Shown piece after piece: positions 5,893 to 12,969 of a stretch of DNA of 13,164 nt. This DNA comes from Thiohalospira sp051745535. GTDB lineage: Bacteria > Pseudomonadota > Gammaproteobacteria > Thiohalospirales > Thiohalospiraceae. The notes beneath the pieces were generated by a model. It was not told the origin of the DNA. It made no database searches and saw only the letters and a program-made list of their open reading frames with translations. The position numbers and the translations under genes are program-made. Where the stretch lies: assembly GCA_051745535.1 (NCBI GenBank), contig JBNJED010000037.1, positions 1 through 13,164 on the forward strand. Direction: 5' to 3'. Position 1 is the stretch's first letter, and each line of letters starts with the position of its first letter.

Positions 5893-7488
5893 ATGAAGAA
5901 CTGGGTCTACAAGGTCAACGGGACGCGCGTCCTCGACCTGAATCCCGTGGTCTTTCTGACCTCCACGCTGATCATCGTCAGCTTCGTGGTCCTGAGCTTC
6001 ATCAAGCTCGACACCATGGCGGCGCTCTTCGAGGCCACCCAGGGTTGGATTACCAACAAGACCGGCTGGTTCTTCGTCCTGGCCATCAACGCCATCCTGG
6101 CCTACGTGGTCTATCTGGCCTTCTCCCGTTTCGCCCACATCCGCCTGGGCGGGGACGATGCCAAGCCGGAGTTCTCCTACGCCGGCTGGTTCGCCATGCT
6201 CTTCTCCGCCGGCATGGGTATCGGGCTGCTCTTCTACGCCGTGGCCGAGCCCATGTACCACTTCCTCACCCCGCCCCACGGGGCCGAGCCGGGGACGGTG
6301 CAGGCGGCGGAGGATGCCATGATGACCACCTTCCTCCACTGGGGGCTGCACCCGTGGGCGGTCTACGCCCTGGTGGGGCTGGCGCTGGCCTTCTTCTCCT
6401 TCAACCTCAAGCAGCCGCTGTCGGTGCGGACCATCTTCTATCCGCTCCTGGGTGAGCGGATCTACGGCTTCTGGGGCCACCTCATCGACATCATCGCCAC
6501 CGTGGCGACGCTGTTCGGCGTGGCCACCTCGCTGGGGCTGGGCGTCTCCCAGGTCAACGGCGGGCTGAACTTCCTCTTCGGGGTCCCCGAGGGGGCGGGG
6601 GTGCAGATCGGGCTCATCGCCGTGATCACCGCCATGGCCACGGTCTCCGTGGTGGCAGGGCTCGACCACGGCATCCGGCGGCTGTCGGAGATCAACATGG
6701 TCGCCGCCGGGATCCTGCTGCTCTTCGTCGTGGTCCTGGGCCCGACGCTGTTCATCCTCAACGGCTTCGTGGAGAACGTCGGCAACTACCTCAACGAATT
6801 CTTCCGCCTGGCCTTCTGGAACGAGACCTACTCGGCCGGGGACTGGCAGAACGCCTGGACCATCTTCTACTGGGGCTGGTGGATCGCCTGGTCCCCCTTC
6901 GTGGGCATGTTCATCGCCCGCGTCTCCAAGGGGCGGACCATCCGGGAGTTCGTCCTCGGGGTCCTGCTGGTGCCCACGACCCTGACCTTCATGTGGCTCT
7001 CCATCTTCGGGGACGCTGCCCTGTATTTCGAGATGGTCGCCGACAAGGGCATGGCCCAGGCGGTGGAGGACAACCTGACCACCTCCCTTTTCGTCCTGCT
7101 GGACATGCTCCCCTTCTCGGTGCTCACCGGCAGCCTGGCCGCCGTCATCGCCGGGGCGGCCGGGATCGTGGCGACGCTCATCATCATCACCTTCTTCGTC
7201 ACCTCCTCGGACTCCGGCTCCCTGGTCATCGACATGATCACCGCCGGCGGCAAGACCGAGCCGCCGGTGGCCCAGCGGATCTTCTGGGCGGTGACCGAGG
7301 GCGTGGTTGCGGCCTCCCTGCTGGTAGCCGGCGGTCTGGGGGCGCTGCAGACGGCCGCCATCAGTACCGGTCTGCCCTTCGCCGTCCTGCTCGTCCTGCT
7401 TACGTGGAGCCTGCACAAGGGGCTGGCCAGCTACGTCGACCGGGGCGAGATGCCGGTCCCGCTGCACCGTCGTCGCAAGGCAGGTTGA
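5893..7488 (+). CDS. BCCT-family glycine betaine/choline transporter
   Basis: 531 residues with about twelve hydrophobic segments. BCCT carriers import betaine, choline, carnitine or ectoine at the inner membrane, usually for osmoprotection. The TM3 glycine stretch AGMGIGLLFYAVAEP (106-120) carries the GMGIG form of sodium-coupled members such as BetP. The family signature is complete at 322-353 (WTIFYWGWWIAWSPFVGMFIARVSKGRTIREF region), with the aromatic W-rich substrate box. The C-terminus is short (about 25 residues after the last helix), lacking the long osmosensing tail of E. coli BetT, so it is closer to OpuD/BetL-like carriers. The ATG at 5893 has AAGGAG 7 nt upstream. It appears monocistronic, with no choline oxidase genes nearby. 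Confidence 0.95.
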   Translation: MKNWVYKVNGTRVLDLNPVVFLTSTLIIVSFVVLSFIKLDTMAALFEATQGWITNKTGWFFVLAINAILAYVVYLAFSRFAHIRLGGDDAKPEFSYAGWFAMLFSAGMGIGLLFYAVAEPMYHFLTPPHGAEPGTVQAAEDAMMTTFLHWGLHPWAVYALVGLALAFFSFNLKQPLSVRTIFYPLLGERIYGFWGHLIDIIATVATLFGVATSLGLGVSQVNGGLNFLFGVPEGAGVQIGLIAVITAMATVSVVAGLDHGIRRLSEINMVAAGILLLFVVVLGPTLFILNGFVENVGNYLNEFFRLAFWNETYSAGDWQNAWTIFYWGWWIAWSPFVGMFIARVSKGRTIREFVLGVLLVPTTLTFMWLSIFGDAALYFEMVADKGMAQAVEDNLTTSLFVLLDMLPFSVLTGSLAAVIAGAAGIVATLIIITFFVTSSDSGSLVIDMITAGGKTEPPVAQRIFWAVTEGVVAASLLVAGGLGALQTAAISTGLPFAVLLVLLTWSLHKGLASYVDRGEMPVPLHRRRKAG

Positions 7489-7499
7489 ACGCCCCGGCG

Positions 7500-7732
7500 T
7501 CGTCTGCACCGTCCTGTGCCCGCAGCGCCAGGCCGAAGCTGGTCGGCTCACGCAGTCGGCGAGGGTCTGGAGGCCATCCTCGCCGGCCTTGTGGGCGTGG
7601 TTCGGGTTAACCGGCTTGAAGGAGTCGATGTCGAGACTGCGGAGAGGCGTGTTGTAGTGCTGGCTGCGCCCCAGCTCGGCCTTCCGGGGGGTGTTTGCAG
7701 CTCAGGCGGTTGGCCAGGCCGGTAAGGCTTCG
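7500..7732 (-). pseudogene. Broken GGDEF (diguanylate cyclase) fragment
   Basis: On the minus strand one frame reads RSLTGLANRL (from about 7732), matching the DPLTGLANR start of GGDEF domains. After a frameshift near 7680-7690 a second frame reads HYNTPLRSLDIDSFKPVNPNHAHKAGEDGLQTLADCV (in pieces to about 7545), matching the LDIDHFKxxND...GHxxGDxxL core. A third frame continues LREPTSFGLAL toward 7500. The GG(D/E)EF active-site loop is not recognisable, and no start or upstream sensory domain is present. It is a decayed gene remnant filling most of the 350-bp gap between the BCCT gene and arsR. No intact gene is visible in that gap. Confidence 0.72.
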
Positions 7733-7838
7733 GCCGGGCCCGCTCATCGAAGGCGAGTGCCATTCCCCGCGCACCCTCGGCTTTACCCCGTCCCGGTAGT
7801 GTATTAGGTTGCTGCCACGATCAGGTGGGAGGGTGAAG

Positions 7839-8186
7839 ATGGAGGCGGAGCAGTTCTTCCGGTCGCTGGGGGACGGGACCCGGTTGCGGTGCCTGATGCT
7901 GCTGCAGGCGGAGGGGGAGCTCTGCGTCTGCGAGCTGACCCACGCTCTGGATTTGCCCCAGCCCCGGATCTCCCGCCATCTGGGCCACCTCCGGGCCGCC
8001 AGTGTGGTCCAGGATCGGCGCGACGGCTACTGGGTCCACTACCGCCTCCACCCCGAGCTGCCGGAATGGGCCCGGGCGGTCCTGGCGGACACGGCGGCGG
8101 GCCTGGGCCACCGCGAGCCCTGGGCGGCGGATGCCCAGCGCCTGGACACCATGCCCGATCGCCCCACCAACCACTGCTGCGCCTGA
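7839..8186 (+). CDS. arsR: ArsR-family arsenite-responsive repressor
   Basis: 115 residues. ArsR/SmtB winged-helix repressors leave their operators when trivalent arsenic binds cysteines. The family metal box is intact: ELCVCELTHALDLPQPRISRHLGHLR, with the CxC pair (C27, C29) at the start of the recognition region as in plasmid-type ArsR. Further cysteines close the protein (NHCCA), possible extra As(III)/Sb(III) ligands as in other ArsR subgroups. The ATG at 7839 has GGGAGGG 6 nt upstream; an in-frame TTG at 7809 has no better site. The next gene starts 5 bp after the stop, indicating co-transcription. No palindrome like those before acr3 was found upstream of arsR. Confidence 0.92.
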   Translation: MEAEQFFRSLGDGTRLRCLMLLQAEGELCVCELTHALDLPQPRISRHLGHLRAASVVQDRRDGYWVHYRLHPELPEWARAVLADTAAGLGHREPWAADAQRLDTMPDRPTNHCCA

Positions 8187-8191
8187 GGACC

Positions 8192-8626
8192 ATGGCCGAG
8201 TTCGCGGATCGCTTCGACGGCGCCTTCTCCGGGATCCTGCGCTGGCACCAGCTCGACGCCCTGTGGGAGCGGCTGCGCGGGGACCCCGAGGGCTGGTACA
8301 TCTACCAGATCGGGGAGGGGGTCCCCGAAGAGCCACTGCCGGCCGCGGAGCTGCCCCCCTTCCTGGACGAGCTCGATGCCCTCCTGCGCCGGGAGCACGA
8401 CGAGGACTTCTGCGGCATCGTCTACGTGGACGAGCCGGCGGACCCGGCGCTCATCAAGGTCTACGACCCCAACAACCTCGGCGCCTCCTGCGGCAGCAGC
8501 GGCAAGCGCATCCCGCCGCGCTGGGTGATCAGCCGGATCCCGCCGGAGCCGGTGGCCGACGACGCCCCGGTCCCCGGCAATCGCCGCCGCTGGTGGCAGC
8601 GGCTCATGGGGCGGGGCGGGACGTAG
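8192..8626 (+). CDS. Uncharacterised protein in ars locus
   Basis: 144 residues, no family recognised with confidence. The sequence looks conserved-domain-like: ALWERLRGDPEGWYIYQIGE (23-42), an acidic middle with FLDELDALLRREHDEDFCGIVYVDEP (57-82), then IKVYDPNNLGASCGSSGKRIPPRWVISRIPPEP (88-120). It contains C74 and C100 and ends in a basic Arg/Trp tail (RRRWWQRLMGRGG). There is no signal peptide or membrane helix. The start at 8192 follows the arsR stop by 5 bp with TGAGGA just upstream, so it is probably translationally coupled to arsR. An accessory arsenic or thiol function is only an inference from position. Confidence 0.75.
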   Translation: MAEFADRFDGAFSGILRWHQLDALWERLRGDPEGWYIYQIGEGVPEEPLPAAELPPFLDELDALLRREHDEDFCGIVYVDEPADPALIKVYDPNNLGASCGSSGKRIPPRWVISRIPPEPVADDAPVPGNRRRWWQRLMGRGGT

Positions 8627-8648
8627 ACCGCAGGCGTTCCCCGCTTGC

Positions 8649-8668
8649 ATATTCGGGTTTCCGGATAT
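8649..8668. promoter_or_regulatory. ArsR operator candidate 1
   Basis: ATATTCGGGTTTCCGGATAT is an almost perfect palindrome, with ATAT ends and CGG/CCG inner arms. AT-rich ends of this type are typical of ArsR/SmtB operators. It lies 79 bp upstream of acr3. Confidence 0.72.
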
Positions 8669-8684
8669 ATTCTTTTTGGCGTAC

Positions 8685-8704
8685 ATATTCGGGTATGCCG
8701 ATAT
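8685..8704. promoter_or_regulatory. ArsR operator candidate 2
   Basis: ATATTCGGGTATGCCGATAT shares its first 10 bases and its palindromic design with site 1, offset by exactly 36 bp. A possible promoter, TTGGCG (8676-8681) with CGATAT (8699-8704) at 17-bp spacing, would overlap it, fitting direct repression of acr3 transcription. Confidence 0.72.
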
Positions 8705-8746
8705 CCATGACTCGATCGGCATGCCCCCGATGCGGGAGGAGGTGCC

Positions 8747-9829
8747 ATGAGCCACGACCGACCGGCCACCGCGGTCCCCGATGTTGCCGAGGGCATGGGC
8801 CCCTTCGAGCGCTACCTCTCCCTCTGGGTGGCCCTGGCCATCGTCGCCGGCGTGGTCCTGGGCCAGCTCGCCCCGGCGGTGCCCGAGGCGCTCTCGCGCC
8901 TGGAGTACGCCCAGGTCTCCATCCCGGTCGCCATCCTCATCTGGGCGATGATCTTCCCCATGATGGTCCAGATCGACTTCGCCTCCATCCTGGAGGTGCG
9001 GCGCCAGCCCAAGGGGCTGGTCATCACCACCGCGGTGAACTGGCTCATCAAGCCCTTCACCATGTTCGCCATCGCCTGGCTCTTCCTCATCGTGATCTTC
9101 GCCCCGCTCATCCCCGCCGACCTGGCGCGGGAGTATCTGGCCGGGGCCATCCTGCTGGGGGCGGCGCCGTGCACGGCGATGGTCTTCGTCTGGAGTTATC
9201 TCACCCGGGGGGACCCGGCCTACACCCTGGTGCAGGTGTCGCTCAATGACCTCATCCTGCTGGTCGCCTTCGCCCCCATCGTGGTCTTCCTGCTGGGGAT
9301 CTCGGACATCACCGTCCCCTGGGACACGGTGGCCCTGTCGGTGGTGCTCTACATCGTCATCCCCCTGGCCGCCGGCTATGTCGCCCGGCGCGCCCTCATC
9401 CGGCGCAAGGGGCTGGCCTGGTTCGAGCACACCTTCCTGCCGCGGCTGGGCCACATCACGCCCGCGGGGCTCATCCTCACCCTGGTGCTCCTCTTCGCCT
9501 TCCAGGGGGAGGTGATCCTCAACCATCCGCTGCACATCGTCCTCATCGCGGTGCCGCTCATCCTCCAGACCTTCCTGATCTTCTTCATCGCCTACGGCTG
9601 GGCCTACGCCTGGCGGGTGCCCCACGCGGTGGCCGCCCCCGGGGCGCTCATCGGCGCCAGCAACTTCTTCGAGCTGGCGGTGGCCGCGGCCATCGCGCTG
9701 TTCGGCCTGCAGTCGGGGGCGGCGCTGGCCACGGTGGTGGGCGTGCTGGTGGAGGTCCCGCTGATGCTGGCGCTGGTAAAGATCGCCAACCGTACTCGAG
9801 GCCGCTTCCCGGAGGCGCAACAGCCATGA
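8747..9829 (+). CDS. acr3: ACR3-family arsenite efflux permease
   Basis: 360 residues with about ten membrane helices. ACR3 exports As(III) across the inner membrane, driven by proton motive force. Diagnostic elements are present: FPMMVQIDF (70-78), the essential cysteine C142 in LLGAAPCTAMVFVWSYLT, LIGASNFFELAVA (301-313), and the late glutamate E336 in VGVLVEVPLM. The ATG at 8747 has GGGAGGAGG just upstream. The gene is preceded by two ArsR-like operators and overlaps arsC by 4 bp (ATGA), so the two are translationally coupled. Confidence in family is high and in arsenite specificity good, given the neighbours. Confidence 0.96.
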   Translation: MSHDRPATAVPDVAEGMGPFERYLSLWVALAIVAGVVLGQLAPAVPEALSRLEYAQVSIPVAILIWAMIFPMMVQIDFASILEVRRQPKGLVITTAVNWLIKPFTMFAIAWLFLIVIFAPLIPADLAREYLAGAILLGAAPCTAMVFVWSYLTRGDPAYTLVQVSLNDLILLVAFAPIVVFLLGISDITVPWDTVALSVVLYIVIPLAAGYVARRALIRRKGLAWFEHTFLPRLGHITPAGLILTLVLLFAFQGEVILNHPLHIVLIAVPLILQTFLIFFIAYGWAYAWRVPHAVAAPGALIGASNFFELAVAAAIALFGLQSGAALATVVGVLVEVPLMLALVKIANRTRGRFPEAQQP

Positions 9830-10260
9830 ACATCCTCTTTCTCTGCACCGGTAACTCCTGTCGCAGCCAGATGGCCGAGGGCTGGGGGCGCCAACTGGGC
9901 GGCTCCGGTCTGGCCTTCGACTCCGCCGGCATCGAGGCCCACGGTCAGAACCCCCGCGCCATCGCCGTCATGGAGGAGGCCGGGGTGGACATCCGCGACC
10001 AGCACTCCACCCGCCTGAGCAGTGCCCTCCTGGACTGGGCGGACCGGGTGGTCACCGTCTGCGGCCACGCCGACGAGAACTGCCCCGTCCTGCCGCCGGG
10101 GACCGAGAAGGAGCACTGGCCCCTGGAGGACCCGGCCCGGGCCACCGGCAGCGAGGAAGCGATCATGGCGACCTTCCGCGCCACCCGGGACGAGGTCGAG
10201 GAGCGGGTCCGGGCGCTGGTGGCGCGCCTGACCGAATCCGACAACGCAACGGGAGGCTGA
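9826..10260 (+). CDS. arsC: Arsenate reductase, thioredoxin-coupled (LMW-PTP fold)
   Basis: 144 residues. Reduces arsenate to arsenite for export by ACR3. The phosphatase-like P-loop C7-TGNSC-R13 (CTGNSCRSQMAEG) is at the N-terminus. The redox relay cysteines C79 and C86 in VTVCGHADENCPVLP keep the seven-residue spacing of S. aureus pI258 ArsC (Cys82/Cys89), so electrons should come from thioredoxin. The start overlaps the end of acr3 by 4 bp. The ArsP-like permease starts 2 bp after its stop. The CxxC mini-thioredoxin downstream in the same cluster could be a dedicated partner (inference). Confidence 0.96.
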   Translation: MNILFLCTGNSCRSQMAEGWGRQLGGSGLAFDSAGIEAHGQNPRAIAVMEEAGVDIRDQHSTRLSSALLDWADRVVTVCGHADENCPVLPPGTEKEHWPLEDPARATGSEEAIMATFRATRDEVEERVRALVARLTESDNATGG

Positions 10261-10262
10261 CC

Positions 10263-11216
10263 ATGTTCCAGGCGCTGGGCGACTGGTTCGCCTACGAGCT
10301 GCTGGGGCTCGCCGCCGAGGGCTCCCTGGGCCCGGCGGTCCAGTTCTTCGTCATGGATACCACCAAGATCTTCGTCATGCTGGTGGTGGTCATCTACATC
10401 ATGGGCCTGCTGCGGGCGATGATCAGCCCGGAGCGGGTGCGCAACTACGTCAGCGGCAAGCCCAAGTGGGCGGCGCGCACCTCCGCCGTGGGGCTGGGGG
10501 CGGTGACACCCTTCTGCTCCTGCTCCTCGGTGCCGCTGTTCATCGGCTTCGTGGAGGCGGGGATCCCACTGGGGGTGACCTTCTCCTTCCTCATTGCCAG
10601 CCCCATGATCAACGAGGTAGCGGTGGTCCTGCTGGTGGGGATCCTCGGCTGGGAGCTCACCGCCATGTACGTGGCCGCCGGCCTGGTGGTCGCCTACGCC
10701 GGCGGCTGGGTCATGGAGCGCTTCCGTCCCGAGCGCTGGGTGGAGGATTACGTCTGGAAGATCCGGATGGGCGAGACCGCCGAGCCCGAGGTGGATACCA
10801 GCCTGGCCGGTCGCCACCGCTTCGCCGTGGGCGAGGTGCGCGAGATCGTCGGCCGGATCTGGATGTGGGTGGTCGCCGGCATTGCGGTGGGGGCGGCCTT
10901 CCACGGCTTCGTCCCCGAGCAGTGGGTGACCACCTACCTCGCCGGCGGCCAGTGGTGGACCGTCCCCGGGGCCGTGCTGCTGGGCGTGCCCCTCTACGCC
11001 AACGCCACCGGCGTCATCCCCGTCGCCGAGGCGATGCTGGGTAAGGGCGTGGCCGTGGGGACCGTACTGGCCCTGATGATGTCCATCGCCGCCCTCTCCC
11101 TGCCGGAGATGCTCATCCTGCGCAAGGTCATCCACTGGAAGGCCCTGGCCCTCTACGCCGCCGTGCTGGCGGTGGCCTTCATGCTGGTGGGCTGGCTGTT
11201 CAATCTCTTCGCCTGA
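10263..11216 (+). CDS. arsP: ArsP/SO_0444-type permease (DUF318)
   Basis: 317 residues, about eight membrane helices in two halves separated by a cytoplasmic loop (about 150-190). The family hallmark TPFCSCSSVP (82-91) with C85 and C87 lies at the end of an early helix, followed by GIPLGVTFSFLIASPMINEVA. The second half has GVPLYANATGVIPVAEAML. Related proteins export trivalent organoarsenicals (ArsP) or other soft metals, and the conserved Cys pair is thought to bind the substrate. The ATG at 10263 has GGGAGG upstream inside the arsC end. Position after arsC argues for an arsenical substrate, but the exact one (inorganic, methylated or another metal) cannot be told. Confidence 0.88.
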   Translation: MFQALGDWFAYELLGLAAEGSLGPAVQFFVMDTTKIFVMLVVVIYIMGLLRAMISPERVRNYVSGKPKWAARTSAVGLGAVTPFCSCSSVPLFIGFVEAGIPLGVTFSFLIASPMINEVAVVLLVGILGWELTAMYVAAGLVVAYAGGWVMERFRPERWVEDYVWKIRMGETAEPEVDTSLAGRHRFAVGEVREIVGRIWMWVVAGIAVGAAFHGFVPEQWVTTYLAGGQWWTVPGAVLLGVPLYANATGVIPVAEAMLGKGVAVGTVLALMMSIAALSLPEMLILRKVIHWKALALYAAVLAVAFMLVGWLFNLFA

Positions 11217-11245
11217 GACGGCGTTTGGAACCCGAGGAGGACCGC

Positions 11246-11611
11246 ATGACCGACAAGCCGAATCTCCACCCCTCCATCGTCTCCATGGTGTCGCTGGGGG
11301 CCTCCATCGCCGCCAACCACCCCTCCATGGGGCTGTGCCAGGTGTCGAAGCTGCGCGAGCTGGGGATCCCGGAGCACCAGATCGATACCGTCATCGAGGT
11401 GGCCCGCCACATCCGCGACGAGGCCGGCGACAAGCTCGACGCCGCCTTCGATGCCGAGGCCGGCACCGCGGCGGCCGAGGTTGCCACCGGTTCCGAGGGC
11501 GGCGGTTGCTGCGGCGCCGCCGAATCGGCGCCCGAGCCGGATCTCGAAGCGGCCCGGGAGGACGAGGGCGGCTGCTGCGGGACCACCGCCAGTGGCCAGT
11601 CCTGCTGCTGA
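11246..11611 (+). CDS. AhpD/CMD-like small protein with Cys-pair-rich tail
   Basis: 121 residues. Residues 8-68 resemble the helical core of carboxymuconolactone decarboxylase/AhpD-like proteins (SLGASIAANHPSMGLCQVSKLRELGIPEHQIDTVIEVA), but the usual NCxxC redox pair is replaced by NHxxM; only C31 remains, one turn later. The tail (85-121) is low-complexity with three cysteine pairs, C88-C89 (GGGCCG), C110-C111 (GGCCG) and C120-C121 at the very end, well suited to thiophilic metal or arsenite binding. The ATG at 11246 has GAGGAGG 5 nt upstream. It lies 29 bp after arsP and 29 bp before the mini-thioredoxin. A metallochaperone or arsenite-scavenging role is an inference from sequence and context. 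Confidence 0.78.
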   Translation: MTDKPNLHPSIVSMVSLGASIAANHPSMGLCQVSKLRELGIPEHQIDTVIEVARHIRDEAGDKLDAAFDAEAGTAAAEVATGSEGGGCCGAAESAPEPDLEAAREDEGGCCGTTASGQSCC

Positions 11612-11622
11612 ACATGTCCATC

Positions 11623-11631
11623 TAAGGAGGT
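11623..11631 (+). promoter_or_regulatory. Near-consensus Shine-Dalgarno of the mini-thioredoxin gene
   Basis: TAAGGAGGT is the full complement of the 16S anti-SD core, with 9 nt to the ATG at 11641. It is stronger than the other ribosome-binding sites in the operon and predicts high translation of this small redox protein. Confidence 0.75.
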
Positions 11632-11640
11632 ATAAGTCCC

Positions 11641-11874
11641 ATGAGGAACATCAAGGTACTGGGCACCGGCTGTGCCAACTGCAAGCGGACCCTCGAACTC
11701 ATCGAGAAGGTCGCCGGCGAGCAGGGGGCCGAGATCGAGCTGGAGAAGGTCGAGGACATCGGCGACATCATGAGCTGGGGAGTGATGTCCACGCCCGGCG
11801 TGGTTGTCGATGGGCAGGTGGTCCACAGTGGCGGCGTTCCCGACCACAAGACCGTGGCCGGCTGGCTCTCCTGA
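11641..11874 (+). CDS. Thioredoxin-like mini-protein, redox-active disulfide (CxxC)
   Basis: 77 residues, the size of the redox-active disulfide protein 2 / Thioredoxin_3 family. One compact thioredoxin fold: a strand (IKVLGTG), the CANC redox motif (C11, C14) at the first helix, and the cis-proline segment MSTPGVVVDGQVVHSGGVP (49-67). It is cytoplasmic with no signal. Related genes often sit beside ArsP/DUF318 permeases, as here. Likely roles are reduction of ArsC or handling of metals for the permease; both are inferred from context. It has an unusually strong ribosome-binding site and is followed 23 bp later by the MBL lipoprotein gene. Confidence 0.9.
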   Translation: MRNIKVLGTGCANCKRTLELIEKVAGEQGAEIELEKVEDIGDIMSWGVMSTPGVVVDGQVVHSGGVPDHKTVAGWLS

Positions 11875-11897
11875 ATCCCCGAATCGAGGTACCCACC

Positions 11898-12851
11898 ATG
11901 TCCCTGAGAACCCTGGCACTGGCCGGACTGGCCCTGACCCTGGCCGCCTGCGCCGCCCCGGAACGCGAGACCCCTGAGCAGGTGGGGCCGCTGACCATCG
12001 AGTCGGCGGGTGACGGCATCTACGCCCTCGTCGGACCCACGGAGCCGCGAACCGAGGAGAATCTCGCCCTCAATGCCAACTACGGCGTGGTGGTCACCGA
12101 CGACGGTGCGGCGCTTATCGACAGCGGCGCCGCCCCGGTGGCCGCCGAGACCCTGCACCGGGCCGTGCGGGCGGTCACCGACGAGCCGGTGAAGTGGGTC
12201 ATCAACACCGGCAGCCAGGACCACCGCTGGCTGGGCAACGGCTACTTCGCCGAGCGGGGGGCGGAGGTCATCGCCCTGGAGCGGACCGTGGCGAACCAGA
12301 AGGACTTTGCCGACCGCCACCTGCCCCGGCTGGAGCGCGTCCTGGGGGAGGAGGCCGCCGCGGCCATTGAGCCGGTCCACGCCGATGATCCCGCTAGCGG
12401 CGACCGCCACCGGGTGGAGCTGGGCGGTCGGACCCTGGAGCTGCGCTACTTCGGCGACACCCACTTCCCCGGTGATGCCGTGGTCTGGCTGCCGGAGGAA
12501 GAGGTGCTCTTCACCGGGGACATGGTCTACGTCGATCGCCTCCTGGGCGTCCACGAGTGGAGCGACGTCGCCGCCTGGCAGGAGGCCTACCACGACGCCA
12601 TGGAGACCCTGGAGCCGAAGACCATCGTCCCCGGCCACGGCGGTGTCAGCGACCCGGCGAAGGTTCGCGCCGAGACCGGCGACTACCTCGACTTCCTGGT
12701 GGAGAAGGTCGGTGGGGATGCCAAGGCCTGGGATCCCATCGACGAGGTCATGGACCGCTACCGTGAGGCCCCGGACTTCAAGCACCTGCGCCACTTCGAC
12801 GACTGGCACCCCACCAACATGAACCGGACCTATCTCCAGTTCGAGGGGTGA
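11898..12851 (+). CDS. MBL-fold lipoprotein with degenerate metal site
   Basis: 317 residues. The N-terminal signal (MSLRTLALAGLALTLAAC) ends in a lipobox LAAC with Cys18, so it should be a membrane-anchored periplasmic lipoprotein. The metallo-beta-lactamase fold is evident: NYGVVVTDDGAALIDSGAAP (61-80), then VINTGSQDHRWLGNGYF (101-117) where the canonical HxHxDH is T-G-S-Q-D-H, then YFGDTHFPGDAVVWLPEEEVLFTGDMVYVDRLLG (184-217) with H189 and D208, and IVPGHGG with H247. Two of the usual zinc-ligand histidines are therefore missing while DH, D208, H189 and H247 remain. Substrate unknown. The ATG at 11898 is chosen because the signal peptide begins there; a GAGGT lies about 8 nt upstream. It is the last gene of the ars operon. 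Confidence 0.88.
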   Translation: MSLRTLALAGLALTLAACAAPERETPEQVGPLTIESAGDGIYALVGPTEPRTEENLALNANYGVVVTDDGAALIDSGAAPVAAETLHRAVRAVTDEPVKWVINTGSQDHRWLGNGYFAERGAEVIALERTVANQKDFADRHLPRLERVLGEEAAAAIEPVHADDPASGDRHRVELGGRTLELRYFGDTHFPGDAVVWLPEEEVLFTGDMVYVDRLLGVHEWSDVAAWQEAYHDAMETLEPKTIVPGHGGVSDPAKVRAETGDYLDFLVEKVGGDAKAWDPIDEVMDRYREAPDFKHLRHFDDWHPTNMNRTYLQFEG

Positions 12852-12855
12852 TCCG

Positions 12856-12969
12856 ATGGTCCGGCGCGGATGGGTTCCGGCGCTGACCTTCGCCGTTCTG
12901 CCCTACACCTCGCCGAGCCGTATCGCCAAACGCTCCCAGCCCCTGGCTGCCTGTCCGAGGAAGGGCTGA
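12856..12969 (+). pseudogene. Truncated gene start after the MBL gene
   Basis: The ATG at 12856, 4 bp after the MBL stop, opens a 37-codon frame. The first residues (MVRRGWVPALTFAVL) look like the start of a signal peptide. After about residue 15 the sequence (PYTSPSRIAKRSQPLAACPRKG) loses that character and ends at TGA 12967-12969. This fits a further operon gene cut off near 12898 by recombination, but a chance frame cannot be excluded. Confidence 0.35.

Noticed and set aside
7489..7500. Possible terminator acgcc-cc-ggcgt after the BCCT gene
   Set aside because: Five-base stem with a two-base loop and no T-tract; too weak to call.
5878..7551. 557-codon open frame on the minus strand opposite the BCCT gene
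   Set aside because: It is antisense to a clear membrane transporter. Its composition (Gly/Asp/His/Gln/Arg-rich) is the usual shadow of GC-biased third positions, with no domain or ribosome-binding site. Only its first residues overlap the GGDEF remnant.
8039..9820. 593-codon open frame on the minus strand opposite arsR to acr3
   Set aside because: Antisense shadow with low-complexity charged composition; the plus strand carries well-supported arsR and acr3.
9945..12809. Long minus-strand frames opposite arsC, arsP and the MBL gene
   Set aside because: Same His/Gly/Asp-rich shadow composition, no motifs, and no start signals; the plus-strand genes have motifs and ribosome-binding sites.
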